Shown: positions 1-6,968 of the stretch, in pieces | Layout: every line of letters starts with the position of its first letter | How positions within the stretch are numbered: the stretch's first letter is position 1 | Assembly: GCA_903872345.1 (NCBI GenBank) | Contig: CAIQKM010000060.1 | Location: forward strand, 1 to 36,331 | Source of the DNA: an uncultured Verrucomicrobia subdivision 3 bacterium | GTDB lineage: Bacteria; Verrucomicrobiota; Verrucomicrobiia; Limisphaerales; UBA11358 | Direction: 5' to 3' | Length of the DNA: 36,331 nucleotides | Program-made: the position numbers and the translations under genes | The notes under the pieces: model-generated | Seen by the model: only the letters and a program-made list of their open reading frames with translations | What the model was told of the DNA's origin: nothing | Database searches by the model: none

Positions 1-837
1 CCCAAAACCAGCTTCAACCGCAACGCGGTTGCGGCCCCAATCAGGATCGCTTTTGCCTTGCCCGTCCATGTGACCAACCCAAACGCGCGTCTTTCCCTAA
101 CAGCGGCAACCGTTTCCCCCTCTCCTGGGGGAGAGGGCCGGGGTGAGGGCGAGCGTTTAAACCAACATTCCCTGCTTCTGGCAAGACACACGGGACGTGC
201 GGAGGGTAACTCCGCCTTTGCCCTCCCCACGCGCTTGACCAACCCAACCGCATGTCTATCCCCAGCACCGGAAACCAATTCCCCCTATCTTGGAGAAGCG
301 GGCCATTGTAAGAATCCCAAAGGGATTCCGGCCCAAAGCCCAGGGTTGCGAGCCAGGCGAGCTACCCTGGGTAATCGCCCCAAAACCAGCTTCAACCGCA
401 ACGCGGTTGCGGCCCCAATCAGGATCGCTTTTGCCTTGCCCGTCCATGTGACCAACCCAAACGCGCGTCTTTCCCTAACAGCGGCAACCGTTTCCCCCTC
501 TCCTGGGGGAGGTCTTGAACCGTTTGGGAAAACGGTTCAAGGAATTCGGCGGAGCCGGAGGCCCGTAGGGCCGAACGAGCGGGCGCGAGTGAGTCCGCGC
601 CGGGGTGAGGGCGAGCGTTTAAACCAATATTCCCTGCTTCTGGCAAGACACGCGCGACGTGCGGAGGGTAACTCCGCCTTTGCCCTCCCCACCCGCTTGA
701 CCAACCCAACCGCATGTCTATCCCCAGCAGCGGCAACCGTTTCCCCCTCTCCTGGGGGAGAGGGCCGGGGTGAGGGCGAGCGTTTAAACAAAATATTCCC
801 TGCTTCTGATCGCTTTTTTTAACCATCCCAACCTGAC
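1..837. repeat. Nested intergenic repeat block (no gene)
   Basis: No convincing gene is present. A long plus-strand open frame here only reads through repeats. A unit starting CCCAAAACCAGCTTCAACC at 1 recurs at 379, an offset of 378 bases, and the two copies stay almost identical for over 130 bases. Each contains a hairpin of the type CCCTCTCC-loop-GGAGAGGG followed by CCGGGGTGAGG (near 118-150 and 748-780). The second unit has an insertion inside this hairpin at about 512-599. At about 310-377 another element sits between the units; it carries the inverted pair CCCAGGGT and ACCCTGGG. The sequence ends just before the oxidoreductase gene, so it may also hold that gene's promoter, but I see no clear -35/-10 pair. 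Confidence 0.8.
512..599. mobile_element. About 88-bp palindromic insertion inside a repeat
   Basis: The repeat copy at 1-240 reads straight through the CCCTCTCC/GGAGAGGG hairpin, whereas the copy at 379-720 is interrupted after GGGGGAGG. The inserted piece begins with a perfect hairpin, TTGAACCGTTT-GGG-AAACGGTTCAA, and continues with GC-rich palindromic DNA (GGAGGCCCGTAGGGCC). The host repeat then resumes with CCGGGGTGAGG. It has no coding capacity, so it looks like a small non-autonomous element. Exact ends are uncertain by a few bases because both ends are rich in G. Confidence 0.6.
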
Positions 838-1833
838 ATGTCCACCACCCCATTTCCTCGCGTCGCCCTCATCGGTTGCGGCCTCATCGGCCAGAAACGT
901 CTCAACCTCCTGCCCCCCGGCAGCGTCACCGTCGCGTGCGACACCCAGCTCGACCGCGCCAAAAAACTCGCCGCCCAAAGCGCCGGCTGCCTCGCCACCG
1001 ACTCCTTTGCGCAAGCCGTCAGCTCGCCCAACGTGGACGTCGTGATGATCGCCACCATCAATTCCGCGCTCGCCCCCATCGCCCTCGCCGCCGTGAAAAA
1101 CGGCAAGCACGTCCTCGTCGAAAAACCCGCCGCCATCAGCGTGGCCGAACTCGCTGAACTCACCGCCGCCGCCCAATCGACCGGCGCCCTCGTGCGCGTC
1201 GGCTACAACCACCGCTACCATCCCGCCGCCCTCAAGGCCCTGGAAATCTTCCGCAGCGGCGCGCTCGGCCCCATGATGTTTGTGCGCGGCCGCTACGGCC
1301 AGGGCGGCCGCCTCGGTTACGAAAAAGAATGGCGCGCCGACCCCCAACTCTCCGGCGGCGGCGAACTCATTGACCAAGGCGTCCACCTCATTGATCTTGC
1401 CGGCATATTCCTCGGCGACTTCACCACCGTGGAAGGTCATGTTGCCACCTATTTCTGGAAAATGCCCGTGGATGACAACGCCTTTCTCAGCCTCCGCAAC
1501 GCCGCCGGCCAGACCGCCTGGCTCTCCGTGAGCTGCAGCGAATGGAAGAACCTCTTCAGCCTCGAAATCTACGGTCGCGACGCCAAACTCCACTGGGAAG
1601 GCCTCGGCGGCAGCTACGGCGTCGAGCGGCTCACCTATTACAAGATGCTCCCCCAGATGGGCCCGCCCGAAACCACCATCTACGAATTCCCGCGCGGCGA
1701 CGAATCCTGGAAACTCGAAATGGCCGAATTCTTCGAAGACATCCGGCTCAACCGCACCCCCGTCCCCGGCCTGAAAGAAGCCACCGCCGCCCTCGCCGTG
1801 GTGGAAAAAATTTACCAGCAGAAGCAGAGCTAA
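838..1833 (+). CDS. Gfo/Idh/MocA-family NAD(P)-dependent oxidoreductase
   Basis: A 331-residue protein of the usual length for this family of sugar and inositol dehydrogenases. It has an N-terminal Rossmann fold with GCGLIG at residues 13-18 and the diagnostic EKP at 95-97, whose lysine contacts cofactor and substrate. The motif GYNHRYHP follows. The C-terminal alpha/beta domain contains GGGELIDQGVHLIDL with D179 and H183, the usual catalytic pair. It is cytoplasmic, with no signal peptide. The ATG start follows the repeat block directly and no strong ribosome site is visible. The substrate cannot be deduced. Related proteins act in inositol breakdown or in making UDP-sugars for surface polysaccharide. 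It has no operon partner: the next gene starts over 250 bases downstream and is unrelated. Confidence 0.9.
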   Translation: MSTTPFPRVALIGCGLIGQKRLNLLPPGSVTVACDTQLDRAKKLAAQSAGCLATDSFAQAVSSPNVDVVMIATINSALAPIALAAVKNGKHVLVEKPAAISVAELAELTAAAQSTGALVRVGYNHRYHPAALKALEIFRSGALGPMMFVRGRYGQGGRLGYEKEWRADPQLSGGGELIDQGVHLIDLAGIFLGDFTTVEGHVATYFWKMPVDDNAFLSLRNAAGQTAWLSVSCSEWKNLFSLEIYGRDAKLHWEGLGGSYGVERLTYYKMLPQMGPPETTIYEFPRGDESWKLEMAEFFEDIRLNRTPVPGLKEATAALAVVEKIYQQKQS

Positions 1834-1884
1834 ATAGACACCTATTACGATTTGCCGCTGGCAACCGTACGAATGGCGGCCTGC

Positions 1885-1972
1885 CTCAGCTCCAGAGGAG
1901 CGCCATATTTCTAGAAATACGCCCTCAAAATCCCCAGCTCCGTAGGAGCGGCATATACAACGCTCTCCCCGT
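1885..1972. repeat. Two GCTCC/GGAGC hairpin repeats
   Basis: Two related short units follow the oxidoreductase: CAGCTCCAGAGGAGCGCCAT near 1889 and CAGCTCCGTAGGAGCGGCAT near 1937. Each folds as GCTCC-loop-GGAGC and continues with an AT-rich tail containing ATAT. I recall similar units scattered through verrucomicrobial and planctomycetal genomes. They could act as weak terminators for the upstream gene, but neither is followed by a T run. Confidence 0.6.
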
Positions 1973-2090
1973 AAACTAGAGCACGGCAAGAACTGCGCGA
2001 TTCTTGACTTTTGGAGAAACCGGCGGAGACTTTGGCCAGGAACAGAAGCAACCTGGAAAAACAAACAACTGCCACCTTCGGATAAAACCC

Positions 2091-2735
2091 GTGATTCCCC
2101 CAAAAAAGATTTTCACCAGGAAAGAGTACTTGGAAAAAGTTGTGTCCGTGCGGTTAAAAATCGCACTCGTTATGGTCGGCTCCATTATCCCGATAAGTAT
2201 CGTCCTCGAAATCCTCACAAACAAAATCAACAGTGGTCAGGCTGGCGGCATGAGCGTACTGGTTTTTGTCCCATGCGGTACCGGATACCTTGTCGCAGTG
2301 AACTGGTTGGCCTCAGTAATTATTCCTCGCAAATACGGTTTGGTTTGTCCGCATTGCGGCAAATCTTTGGCCCTGTTTAGTTATGCCAAAACCGGAATCT
2401 GCCCCAAGTGCCGGGCTTCAATCATCAGCGATGCGCAGCCCACTGACGAGGAGTTTCCCTATTTATATCTGTCAGGACGAAACCCTCATGCACCCCGACA
2501 TCAGCCGATGTCTCAAGCCGAAATCAACCAGCAGGAATGGGAAAATCCAGCGAACTGGGGCAGACTGACCTACTCCAGCCGGGCGGACAGCAGAATGTTC
2601 GTTCCCAAACGAATTCCATTATTGGGCTGGACCCTCAACTTCGGCAATCCCAAGTCCAAATACGTGCTTCTCGCCTTTCTTGCCATTCCGGCATTTTACC
2701 TCGTACTGGCGTTGGCCGGCGGCAAGAAGCACTGA
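2091..2735 (+). CDS. Membrane protein with a zinc-ribbon, function unknown
   Basis: A 214-residue protein when started at the GTG of VIPPKKIFTRKEYLEK. A TTG at 2004 would add 29 residues, but that extension looks unlike a protein start. Hydrophobic segments are at about 22-40, 54-78 and 190-210. Between the second and third lies a four-cysteine zinc ribbon, CPHC at 86-89 and CPKC at 104-107. The stretch after the ribbon is hydrophilic and rich in N, Q and P. A zinc ribbon between membrane helices fits a small sensor or assembly factor, but I do not recognise the family. Start choice and function are uncertain; the long open frame, helices and paired cysteines make it a likely real gene. Confidence 0.7.
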   Translation: MIPPKKIFTRKEYLEKVVSVRLKIALVMVGSIIPISIVLEILTNKINSGQAGGMSVLVFVPCGTGYLVAVNWLASVIIPRKYGLVCPHCGKSLALFSYAKTGICPKCRASIISDAQPTDEEFPYLYLSGRNPHAPRHQPMSQAEINQQEWENPANWGRLTYSSRADSRMFVPKRIPLLGWTLNFGNPKSKYVLLAFLAIPAFYLVLALAGGKKH

Positions 2736-2906
2736 GCAAAGACATCGTGTGGGCCGATTGCAAAAACCACTTTAAAACAGCATGCCAAAAAATTTACAGG
2801 ATCACTTCAGCAATTCTCCCGGAAGCCATAGCATCAGAGACCACCGCACTTTTCGCAAATCAAGCTCACTGCATGAAGCTGAACTTTGGAAAATAACAAT
2901 ATGTGT

Positions 2907-3599
2907 TTATGTTTGGAAGAAAACCGGTCTTCCGCCTGACAACACCAATTCCACTTCCAAAGCATGGCATTCAACGCTTAAAGGAGGAAAATAATTTGAA
3001 TAGTTTAACGAAATGAAGCCCATAATTTTTTCGGTATTTGGCTCAGGATAAAGACCAACAACAAATTGGATTTCTAAATTACGTATTAAAATCTTCAACG
3101 CCTGAATTTTGGCAGTATGGATTTGTTTAATATCTGCTAATAACCCAAAAGTCACAACAGCACCAGTTGTTCTCAAAGCGTTTTCCACAACCTCAAATAG
3201 ACTGCTTATGGAAACTTCTTGGAACAAATAAAGCCGCCTGCAGGCAACCGCAGGACCACAGCACAAGCAGCCTGAAGCGAAAAAAACAGCTTCTATTTTT
3301 GCAACAAGTGAACGCTTTTCCCTTTTCATTACACTTAACCATGAACAACTATATCCAAATCGAAAAACAACCCAATCATCACATTGGGATTTATCAAGTA
3401 CCCGGTCATTAAAATGTAAAAATACATACGGGTCGTGATTGTGGAAAATCCTCCAAATGCCATTTGAATCTCCATAATTTTGGTTATTCACATCTGAAGA
3501 GACAGATTCAATTCCCATTCCATAATACTTTAATATTGGGCTCCATTGGTTCAGGAATGTCTTTCTGGCAATATACGGTGCATCTCTTATATCTATCAT
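2907..3599 (-). CDS. Hypothetical protein in a lower-GC accessory stretch
   Basis: A 230-residue open frame on the minus strand starting at ATG of MIDIRDAPY. The frame extends further upstream, but that part is the island repeat module, so the shorter start is preferred. The base composition is clearly more AT-rich than the surrounding genes, suggesting recent acquisition. The first third contains aromatic-rich segments (IWRIFHNHDPYVFLHF). The middle (about 110-140) is cysteine-rich and reads like intrusive DNA. The last 90 residues look globular (a helix of the type ISSLFEVVENAL, then beta-rich text). I recognise no family. It may be two broken genes joined in one frame. Confidence 0.4.
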   Translation of the reverse strand: MIDIRDAPYIARKTFLNQWSPILKYYGMGIESVSSDVNNQNYGDSNGIWRIFHNHDPYVFLHFNDRVLDKSQCDDWVVFRFGYSCSWLSVMKREKRSLVAKIEAVFFASGCLCCGPAVACRRLYLFQEVSISSLFEVVENALRTTGAVVTFGLLADIKQIHTAKIQALKILIRNLEIQFVVGLYPEPNTEKIMGFISLNYSNYFPPLSVECHALEVELVLSGGRPVFFQT

Positions 3600-3605
3600 A
3601 AGGGT

Positions 3606-4374
3606 CGGCTCAACATAATGTGCTATTCTAGTCTTGTGCGCTGCTCCATGCACGGCAACCAAGGCTGATTGGCCCCAATCCCCGCTCACAGCCTGTGCGG
3701 CCCGCCTTTCCTAGCGCAGCTAGAAACTGGCTCCAGTTCCCGTCATTACAGGAAATTGCCCCCGTAAACTCGATTCGCATTCGCCACACCATGACCCAAC
3801 TAATACCAAACCAGCCCGTTAGTTGTCGCGCATAATCAATGTCCCCTTTGCGCCGGCCGCCCCGCGCTTTTTCCCCTCGCCTCGCCAAACGAGGAGAGGG
3901 CCGGGGTGAGGAGCCGAGACCATCTTTCACCTCGCCGCGCACTGCCCCCGGAGCGCCGGTCTGAGACCGGTTTATCAACTCACACCCGTCGCCCACGGTT
4001 GCCTTTTCCCACCGTTTTGCCGGAACGAACGCCAAGCCGACTGCCAGCCGCCGCTCCGCCGGGGAGGTGACAGCTTGTCGCTTGGGGACGAGCCGTCCCC
4101 ACCCCGATGCGAAAGCCGATGCGACCAGCAGGCGATTCTGGGGGGTAGCAGCCGGATGCACACCCCTCCATCCCCCTCTGCGCCTTGGCGTCTTTGCGCC
4201 TCTGCGTTAAAAACAAACCCGCCACCCGAATCAATTGCGGGGGTCAGGGTCAGTCCAACGTATTGTGCTGTATTCATCTTGTGCGCGGCTCCCGACACTG
4301 CAACTGAGGTTGGGGTGGAGAAAACCTTTATTCGCCACGTGAGTTGCAATTTTATCCGCACCGGTTAGATTCCA
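3606..4374. repeat. Island repeat module, copy A
   Basis: About 770 bases without a gene of their own, repeated with high identity at 5823-6638 and in part at 7942-8215 and 4664-5015. Recognisable blocks in order are: a TATTGTGCT...CTTGTGCGC block; ACTAATACCAAACCAGCCCG; the GAGGAGAGGGCCGGGG hairpin family; the palindrome CCGGTCT-G-AGACCGG; a stretch ending CCGTTTTGCCGGAACGAACG; a CTCTGCGCCTTGGCGTCTTT block; a second TATTGTGCT block; and finally the leader of the UPF0175 gene (TGAGTTGCAATTTTATCCGC). Because the module ends with the antitoxin gene in copies A and B, the repeated unit is probably leader plus gene. Apparent minus-strand frames through it are not genes. Confidence 0.75.
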
Positions 4375-4653
4375 ATGATGCCAGTTGAAGTTGCCATTCA
4401 GTTGCCGGACGACGTGGCGGCCATGCTTCGCCACGATAACCGCGACCTTTCCCGGTGGAGTCTGGAAAAGCTGCTGTGCTCGCTCTACCGCGACGGGATT
4501 CTCAGCCAGGTTGAGGCCATGCGCGACCTGGGCCTCCCCAGCCGGTTGGCCTTTGAAGAACTGCTTACCCGCCATCATCTGCACCGCGACTGGTCGGCGG
4601 CGGAGATTGACACCGAACTGGCCGCGCTGGACCGGCTGCACCTGCCCGCATGA
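4375..4653 (+). CDS. UPF0175-family antitoxin-like protein (intact copy)
   Basis: A 92-residue protein, the usual size for UPF0175. These small proteins often sit upstream of a PIN-type (DUF3368) toxin and are thought to be DNA-binding antitoxins. The N-terminal VEVAIQLPDDVAAML fits the family opening (a strand, then LP-E-V). The core LEKLLCSLYRDGILSQVEAMRDLGLPSRLAFEELL contains the family's helix-turn-helix, and the tail (HHLHRDWSAAEIDTELA) matches the family's D/E-rich end. Two ATGs in tandem at 4375 and 4378 are possible starts. The stop overlaps the start of a downstream frame as ATGA, a typical two-gene arrangement. The partner is broken, so this copy is probably an orphan antitoxin. A nearly identical copy starts at 6639. 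Confidence 0.8.
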   Translation: MMPVEVAIQLPDDVAAMLRHDNRDLSRWSLEKLLCSLYRDGILSQVEAMRDLGLPSRLAFEELLTRHHLHRDWSAAEIDTELAALDRLHLPA

Positions 4654-4676
4654 CGGTCATTACCAACACCTCGCCG
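4650..4676 (+). pseudogene. 5' stub of a DUF3368/PIN-type toxin gene
   Basis: The ATG overlaps the antitoxin stop (ATGA) and begins MTVITNTSP. This matches the opening of DUF3368/PIN-domain toxins, where a strand and an aspartate or asparagine followed by TSP lead into the active site. After nine codons the sequence changes to CACCTCGCCGCGCAC, an internal block of the island repeat module, and protein-like sequence ends. The toxin therefore seems to have been cut by recombination or insertion of repeat DNA. The fragment is short, so the family call leans on the antitoxin context. Confidence 0.55.
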
Positions 4677-5015
4677 CGCACCGCCCTTGAAGTAGCGCCG
4701 ACTGGCAGTCGGCTGTATCGCGGTTTGGCAATCCGCCGGGCTTGGCACGCGCCACAACCATTGCCCTGGCCACCCGCTGCCGATTGCCAATCGGCGATAC
4801 GGCAGATTACCAATCTGCGCTACCACTCACGACCGTCGCACACAGTTGCCATTCTCGACCGTTTTGCCGGAACGAACGGGCCAAGCCGGCGCTCCAACCA
4901 GCCGGCGATTCGGGGCAGTAGGAGTATGCGCCCGATGCTGGCCGGGCCGGGTCGCGGAGAAAACTTCGTACGCCGCGTGAGTTGCAATTTGTTTCGCACC
5001 GGTTAGATTCAAATC
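4664..5015. repeat. Island repeat module, rearranged partial copy
   Basis: No gene. The stretch opens with the CACCTCGCCGCGCAC block. It then holds inverted repeats of its own (GCCGACTGGCAGTCGGC near 4696; GCCGATTGCCAATCGGC near 4779). It rejoins the module with TTGCC...CGTTTTGCCGGAACGAACG near 4848-4878, and ends with a diverged antitoxin leader (CGCGTGAGTTGCAATTTG). Compared with copies A and B the middle is deleted or replaced and identity is lower, so this is probably the oldest copy. Confidence 0.6.
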
Positions 5016-5066
5016 GTGCCGGTTGAAGTTGCCATTCAGTTGCCGTCCAACTCGCCGCCAAGTTGA
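5016..5066 (+). pseudogene. 5' stub of a third UPF0175 antitoxin copy
   Basis: GTG followed by PVEVAIQLPSNSPPS and a stop. The first ten residues and the 40 bases of leader before them (TGAGTTGCAATTTGTTTCGC..., CACCGGTTAGATT) match the antitoxin genes starting at 4375 and 6639. The homology stops after ten codons, where unrelated sequence leading into the nucleotidyltransferase gene begins. It is a remnant left when that gene was joined to the module. No function expected. Confidence 0.65.
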
Positions 5067-5106
5067 CCGCCGCGCTGCTGTGTTCGGCATTTTACGGGAA
5101 TCGATT

Positions 5107-5628
5107 GTGAAAGCCACCCTTCAAGTCATCAATGAAATGCAGGCCGCCGGAGTGATCGGCCGCTACGCCATCGGCGGCGCGGTGGGGGCCACGTTTTACC
5201 TGGAGCCAGCCGCCACGCTGGACATTGATATTTTTGTTTCCATTCAGCCGCCGCCGGGCAGCCTCCTGTTGTCGTTGCAGCCTATTTATGACTATCTCGT
5301 CACCGGTCGCCAATGCCGGCAGGAGGGCGAATACATTGTCGTTGAAGGCTGGCAGGTGCAGTTCCTGCCGCCGGGTGACGCCATGGGTGAAGAAGCCCTC
5401 GCCCAAGCCCTCGAAACGGAGGTGGACGGCGTCCGCACTTGGGTCATGACCGCCGAACACCTGGTCGCACTGGCCCTGCAACTCGGGCGAGGCAAAGATT
5501 ACGCCCGCATTCTCCAGTTCATTGAGGCCGGCGAGTTGGACACCACGCGACTGGATCAGATATTGACCCGGTATAATCTGCTTGCCAAATGGGAGCTATT
5601 CGGCGATAGATTCTTAAAGAATCAATGA
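5107..5628 (+). CDS. Nucleotidyltransferase-fold protein (AbiEii-like), first gene of a two-gene module
   Basis: A 173-residue protein started at the GTG of VKATLQVINEMQAAGVIG. The open frame extends upstream only into the antitoxin stub. It carries the minimal nucleotidyltransferase signature: GG in AIGGAVGATFYLEP (residues 19-32), then DIDIF with two aspartates about 15 residues later, the expected metal-binding pair. The rest (VVEGWQVQFLPPGDA, WVMTAEHLVALALQLGRGKD) resembles small AbiEii-type or MNT-type domains found in toxin-antitoxin and abortive infection loci. The stop overlaps the start of a 53-residue gene by ATGA, so the two are translationally coupled. I infer a defence or TA role from fold and context; the substrate is unknown. 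Confidence 0.75.
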   Translation: MKATLQVINEMQAAGVIGRYAIGGAVGATFYLEPAATLDIDIFVSIQPPPGSLLLSLQPIYDYLVTGRQCRQEGEYIVVEGWQVQFLPPGDAMGEEALAQALETEVDGVRTWVMTAEHLVALALQLGRGKDYARILQFIEAGELDTTRLDQILTRYNLLAKWELFGDRFLKNQ

Positions 5629-5786
5629 GTGACTTCATGCGCAAAGTATTGGAAAGCAAACGCGAGACACGTCAGCGTCTGGCGCGGTTGCCGTTTGCCG
5701 AAAAGCTCGTTCTTCTGGAAAAGCTCCGCGACCGCAGCCTCCTGATTGCGGCCAGTTCCTTGCGCCGCCACCAACGGGACACTTGA
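5625..5786 (+). CDS. 53-residue partner of the nucleotidyltransferase
   Basis: A short gene that begins inside the stop of the upstream nucleotidyltransferase (ATGA). The protein begins MSDFMRKVLESKRETRQRLA and continues with LPFAEKLVLLEKLRDRSLLI. It is a highly charged, almost wholly helical peptide with heptad-like leucines. I recall peptides of this type (R-x-LAxLPFxEKLxLLEKLR) next to this kind of nucleotidyltransferase, and their small size and coupling fit the regulatory or antitoxin half of a pair. There is no signal peptide or membrane segment. It ends just before a repeat module copy begins. Confidence 0.65.
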   Translation: MSDFMRKVLESKRETRQRLARLPFAEKLVLLEKLRDRSLLIAASSLRRHQRDT

Positions 5787-5822
5787 TTTTCCCTCCTGCG
5801 GCGTCCCGAAGTTCACGAAGGG

Positions 5823-6638
5823 ATCCAACGTATTGTGCTATTTCCATCTTGTGCGCGATTCCGGCACGGCAAACAAGGCTGGTGTACCCCCAATCCCCGC
5901 TCGCAGCCCGTGCGTCACGCCTGTCCCGGCGTGACCGGAAACCACCGTCAGTCGCCCAATCTCATCACCCTTGTCGCGTCGCAGCTTCAGCGAAGGCGGA
6001 GGATAAACCGCCCCCGCAAACTCGCTTCGCATTTGCCGCGCCATGACCCAACTAATACCAAATCAGCCCGTCAGTTGTCGCGCATAATCAATGTCCCCTT
6101 TGCGCCGGCCGCCCCGCGCTTTTTCCCCTCTCCTCGCCAAACGAGGAGAGGGCCGGGGTGAGGAGCCGAGACCATCTTTCACCTCGCCGCGCACTGCCCT
6201 CAGAGCGCCGGTCTGAGGCCGGCTTATCAACTCACACCCGTCGCCCACGGTTGCCTTTTCCCACCGTTTTGCCGGAACGAACGCAAAGCCGGCTGCAAGC
6301 CGGCGCTCCGCCGGGGAGGCGACAGCTTGTCGCCTGGGGACGAGCCGTCCCCACCCCGATGCAAAAGCCGATGCGACCAGCAGACGATTCGGGGGGGGCA
6401 GCAGCCGGATGCACACCCCTCCATCACCCTCTGCGCCTTGGCGTCTTTGCGCCTCTGCGTTAAAAACAAACCCGCCACCCGAATCAATTGCGGGGGTCAG
6501 GGTCAGGTCAGGGTCAGTCCAACGTATTGTGCTGTATTCATCTTGTGCGCGGCTCCCGACACTGCAACTGAGGTTGGGGTGGAGAAAAACTTTATTCGCC
6601 ACGTGAGTTGCAGTTTTATTCGCACCGGTTAGATTCCA
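5823..6638. repeat. Island repeat module, copy B
   Basis: No gene of its own. It is a direct repeat of 3606-4374 with the blocks in the same order and orientation. Differences include an extra direct repeat of GGTCAGGTCAGG near 6498-6510, which explains the longer offset, and small substitutions. It ends in the leader of a second UPF0175 gene. Near-identity over roughly 1 kb with copy A (module plus gene) indicates a recent duplication or gene conversion. Confidence 0.75.
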
Positions 6639-6968
6639 ATGATGCCAGTTGAAGTTGCCATTCAGTTGCCGGACGAAGTGGCGGCCATGCTCCGCCACGA
6701 TAACCGCGACCTTTCCCGGTGGAGTCTGGAAAAGCTGCTGTGCTCGCTCTACCGCGACGGGATTCTCAGCCAGGTTGAGGCCATGCGCGACTTGGGCCTC
6801 CCCAGCCGGTTGGCCTTTGAAGAACTGCTTACCCGCCATCATCTGCACCGCGACTGGTCGGCGGCGGAGATTGACACCGAACTGGCCGCACAATGCCGTA
6901 ACTTCCACCAAATTTACCCGCCAGTTGTCAATAACATTGACCGACCAGCAAAATGCTTCTATTCGTGA
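6639..6968 (+). CDS. UPF0175-family antitoxin-like protein with replaced C-terminus
   Basis: The first 84 codons are almost identical to the intact antitoxin at 4375, down to the tandem ATG start. After TELAA the frame jumps from the native LDRLHLPA ending to an unrelated 25-residue tail, starting QCRNFHQIYPP and ending FYS, encoded by DNA next to the ankyrin gene. The predicted product is 109 residues. Its stop lies within the last codons of the convergent ankyrin gene (10-base overlap). No toxin gene follows. The helix-turn-helix is intact, so it might still bind DNA, but it is probably a decaying copy. Confidence 0.6.
   Translation: MMPVEVAIQLPDEVAAMLRHDNRDLSRWSLEKLLCSLYRDGILSQVEAMRDLGLPSRLAFEELLTRHHLHRDWSAAEIDTELAAQCRNFHQIYPPVVNNIDRPAKCFYS

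Noticed and set aside
1..800. CRISPR array
   Set aside because: Repeats are long, irregular in spacing and contain nested insertions; no short regularly spaced repeat and no cas genes.
58..822. 254-codon plus-strand open frame
   Set aside because: It reads through the repeat block; the translated text repeats itself and is rich in P and R with no domain.
784..2103. 439-codon minus-strand frame opposite the oxidoreductase
   Set aside because: Antisense shadow of a high-GC gene; G/A/E-rich text without motifs, while the plus strand has clear Rossmann motifs.
3628..4161. Minus-strand frames through repeat module copy A (also 6063-6911 in copy B)
   Set aside because: They follow repeat DNA that recurs in three places and include no protein-like region.
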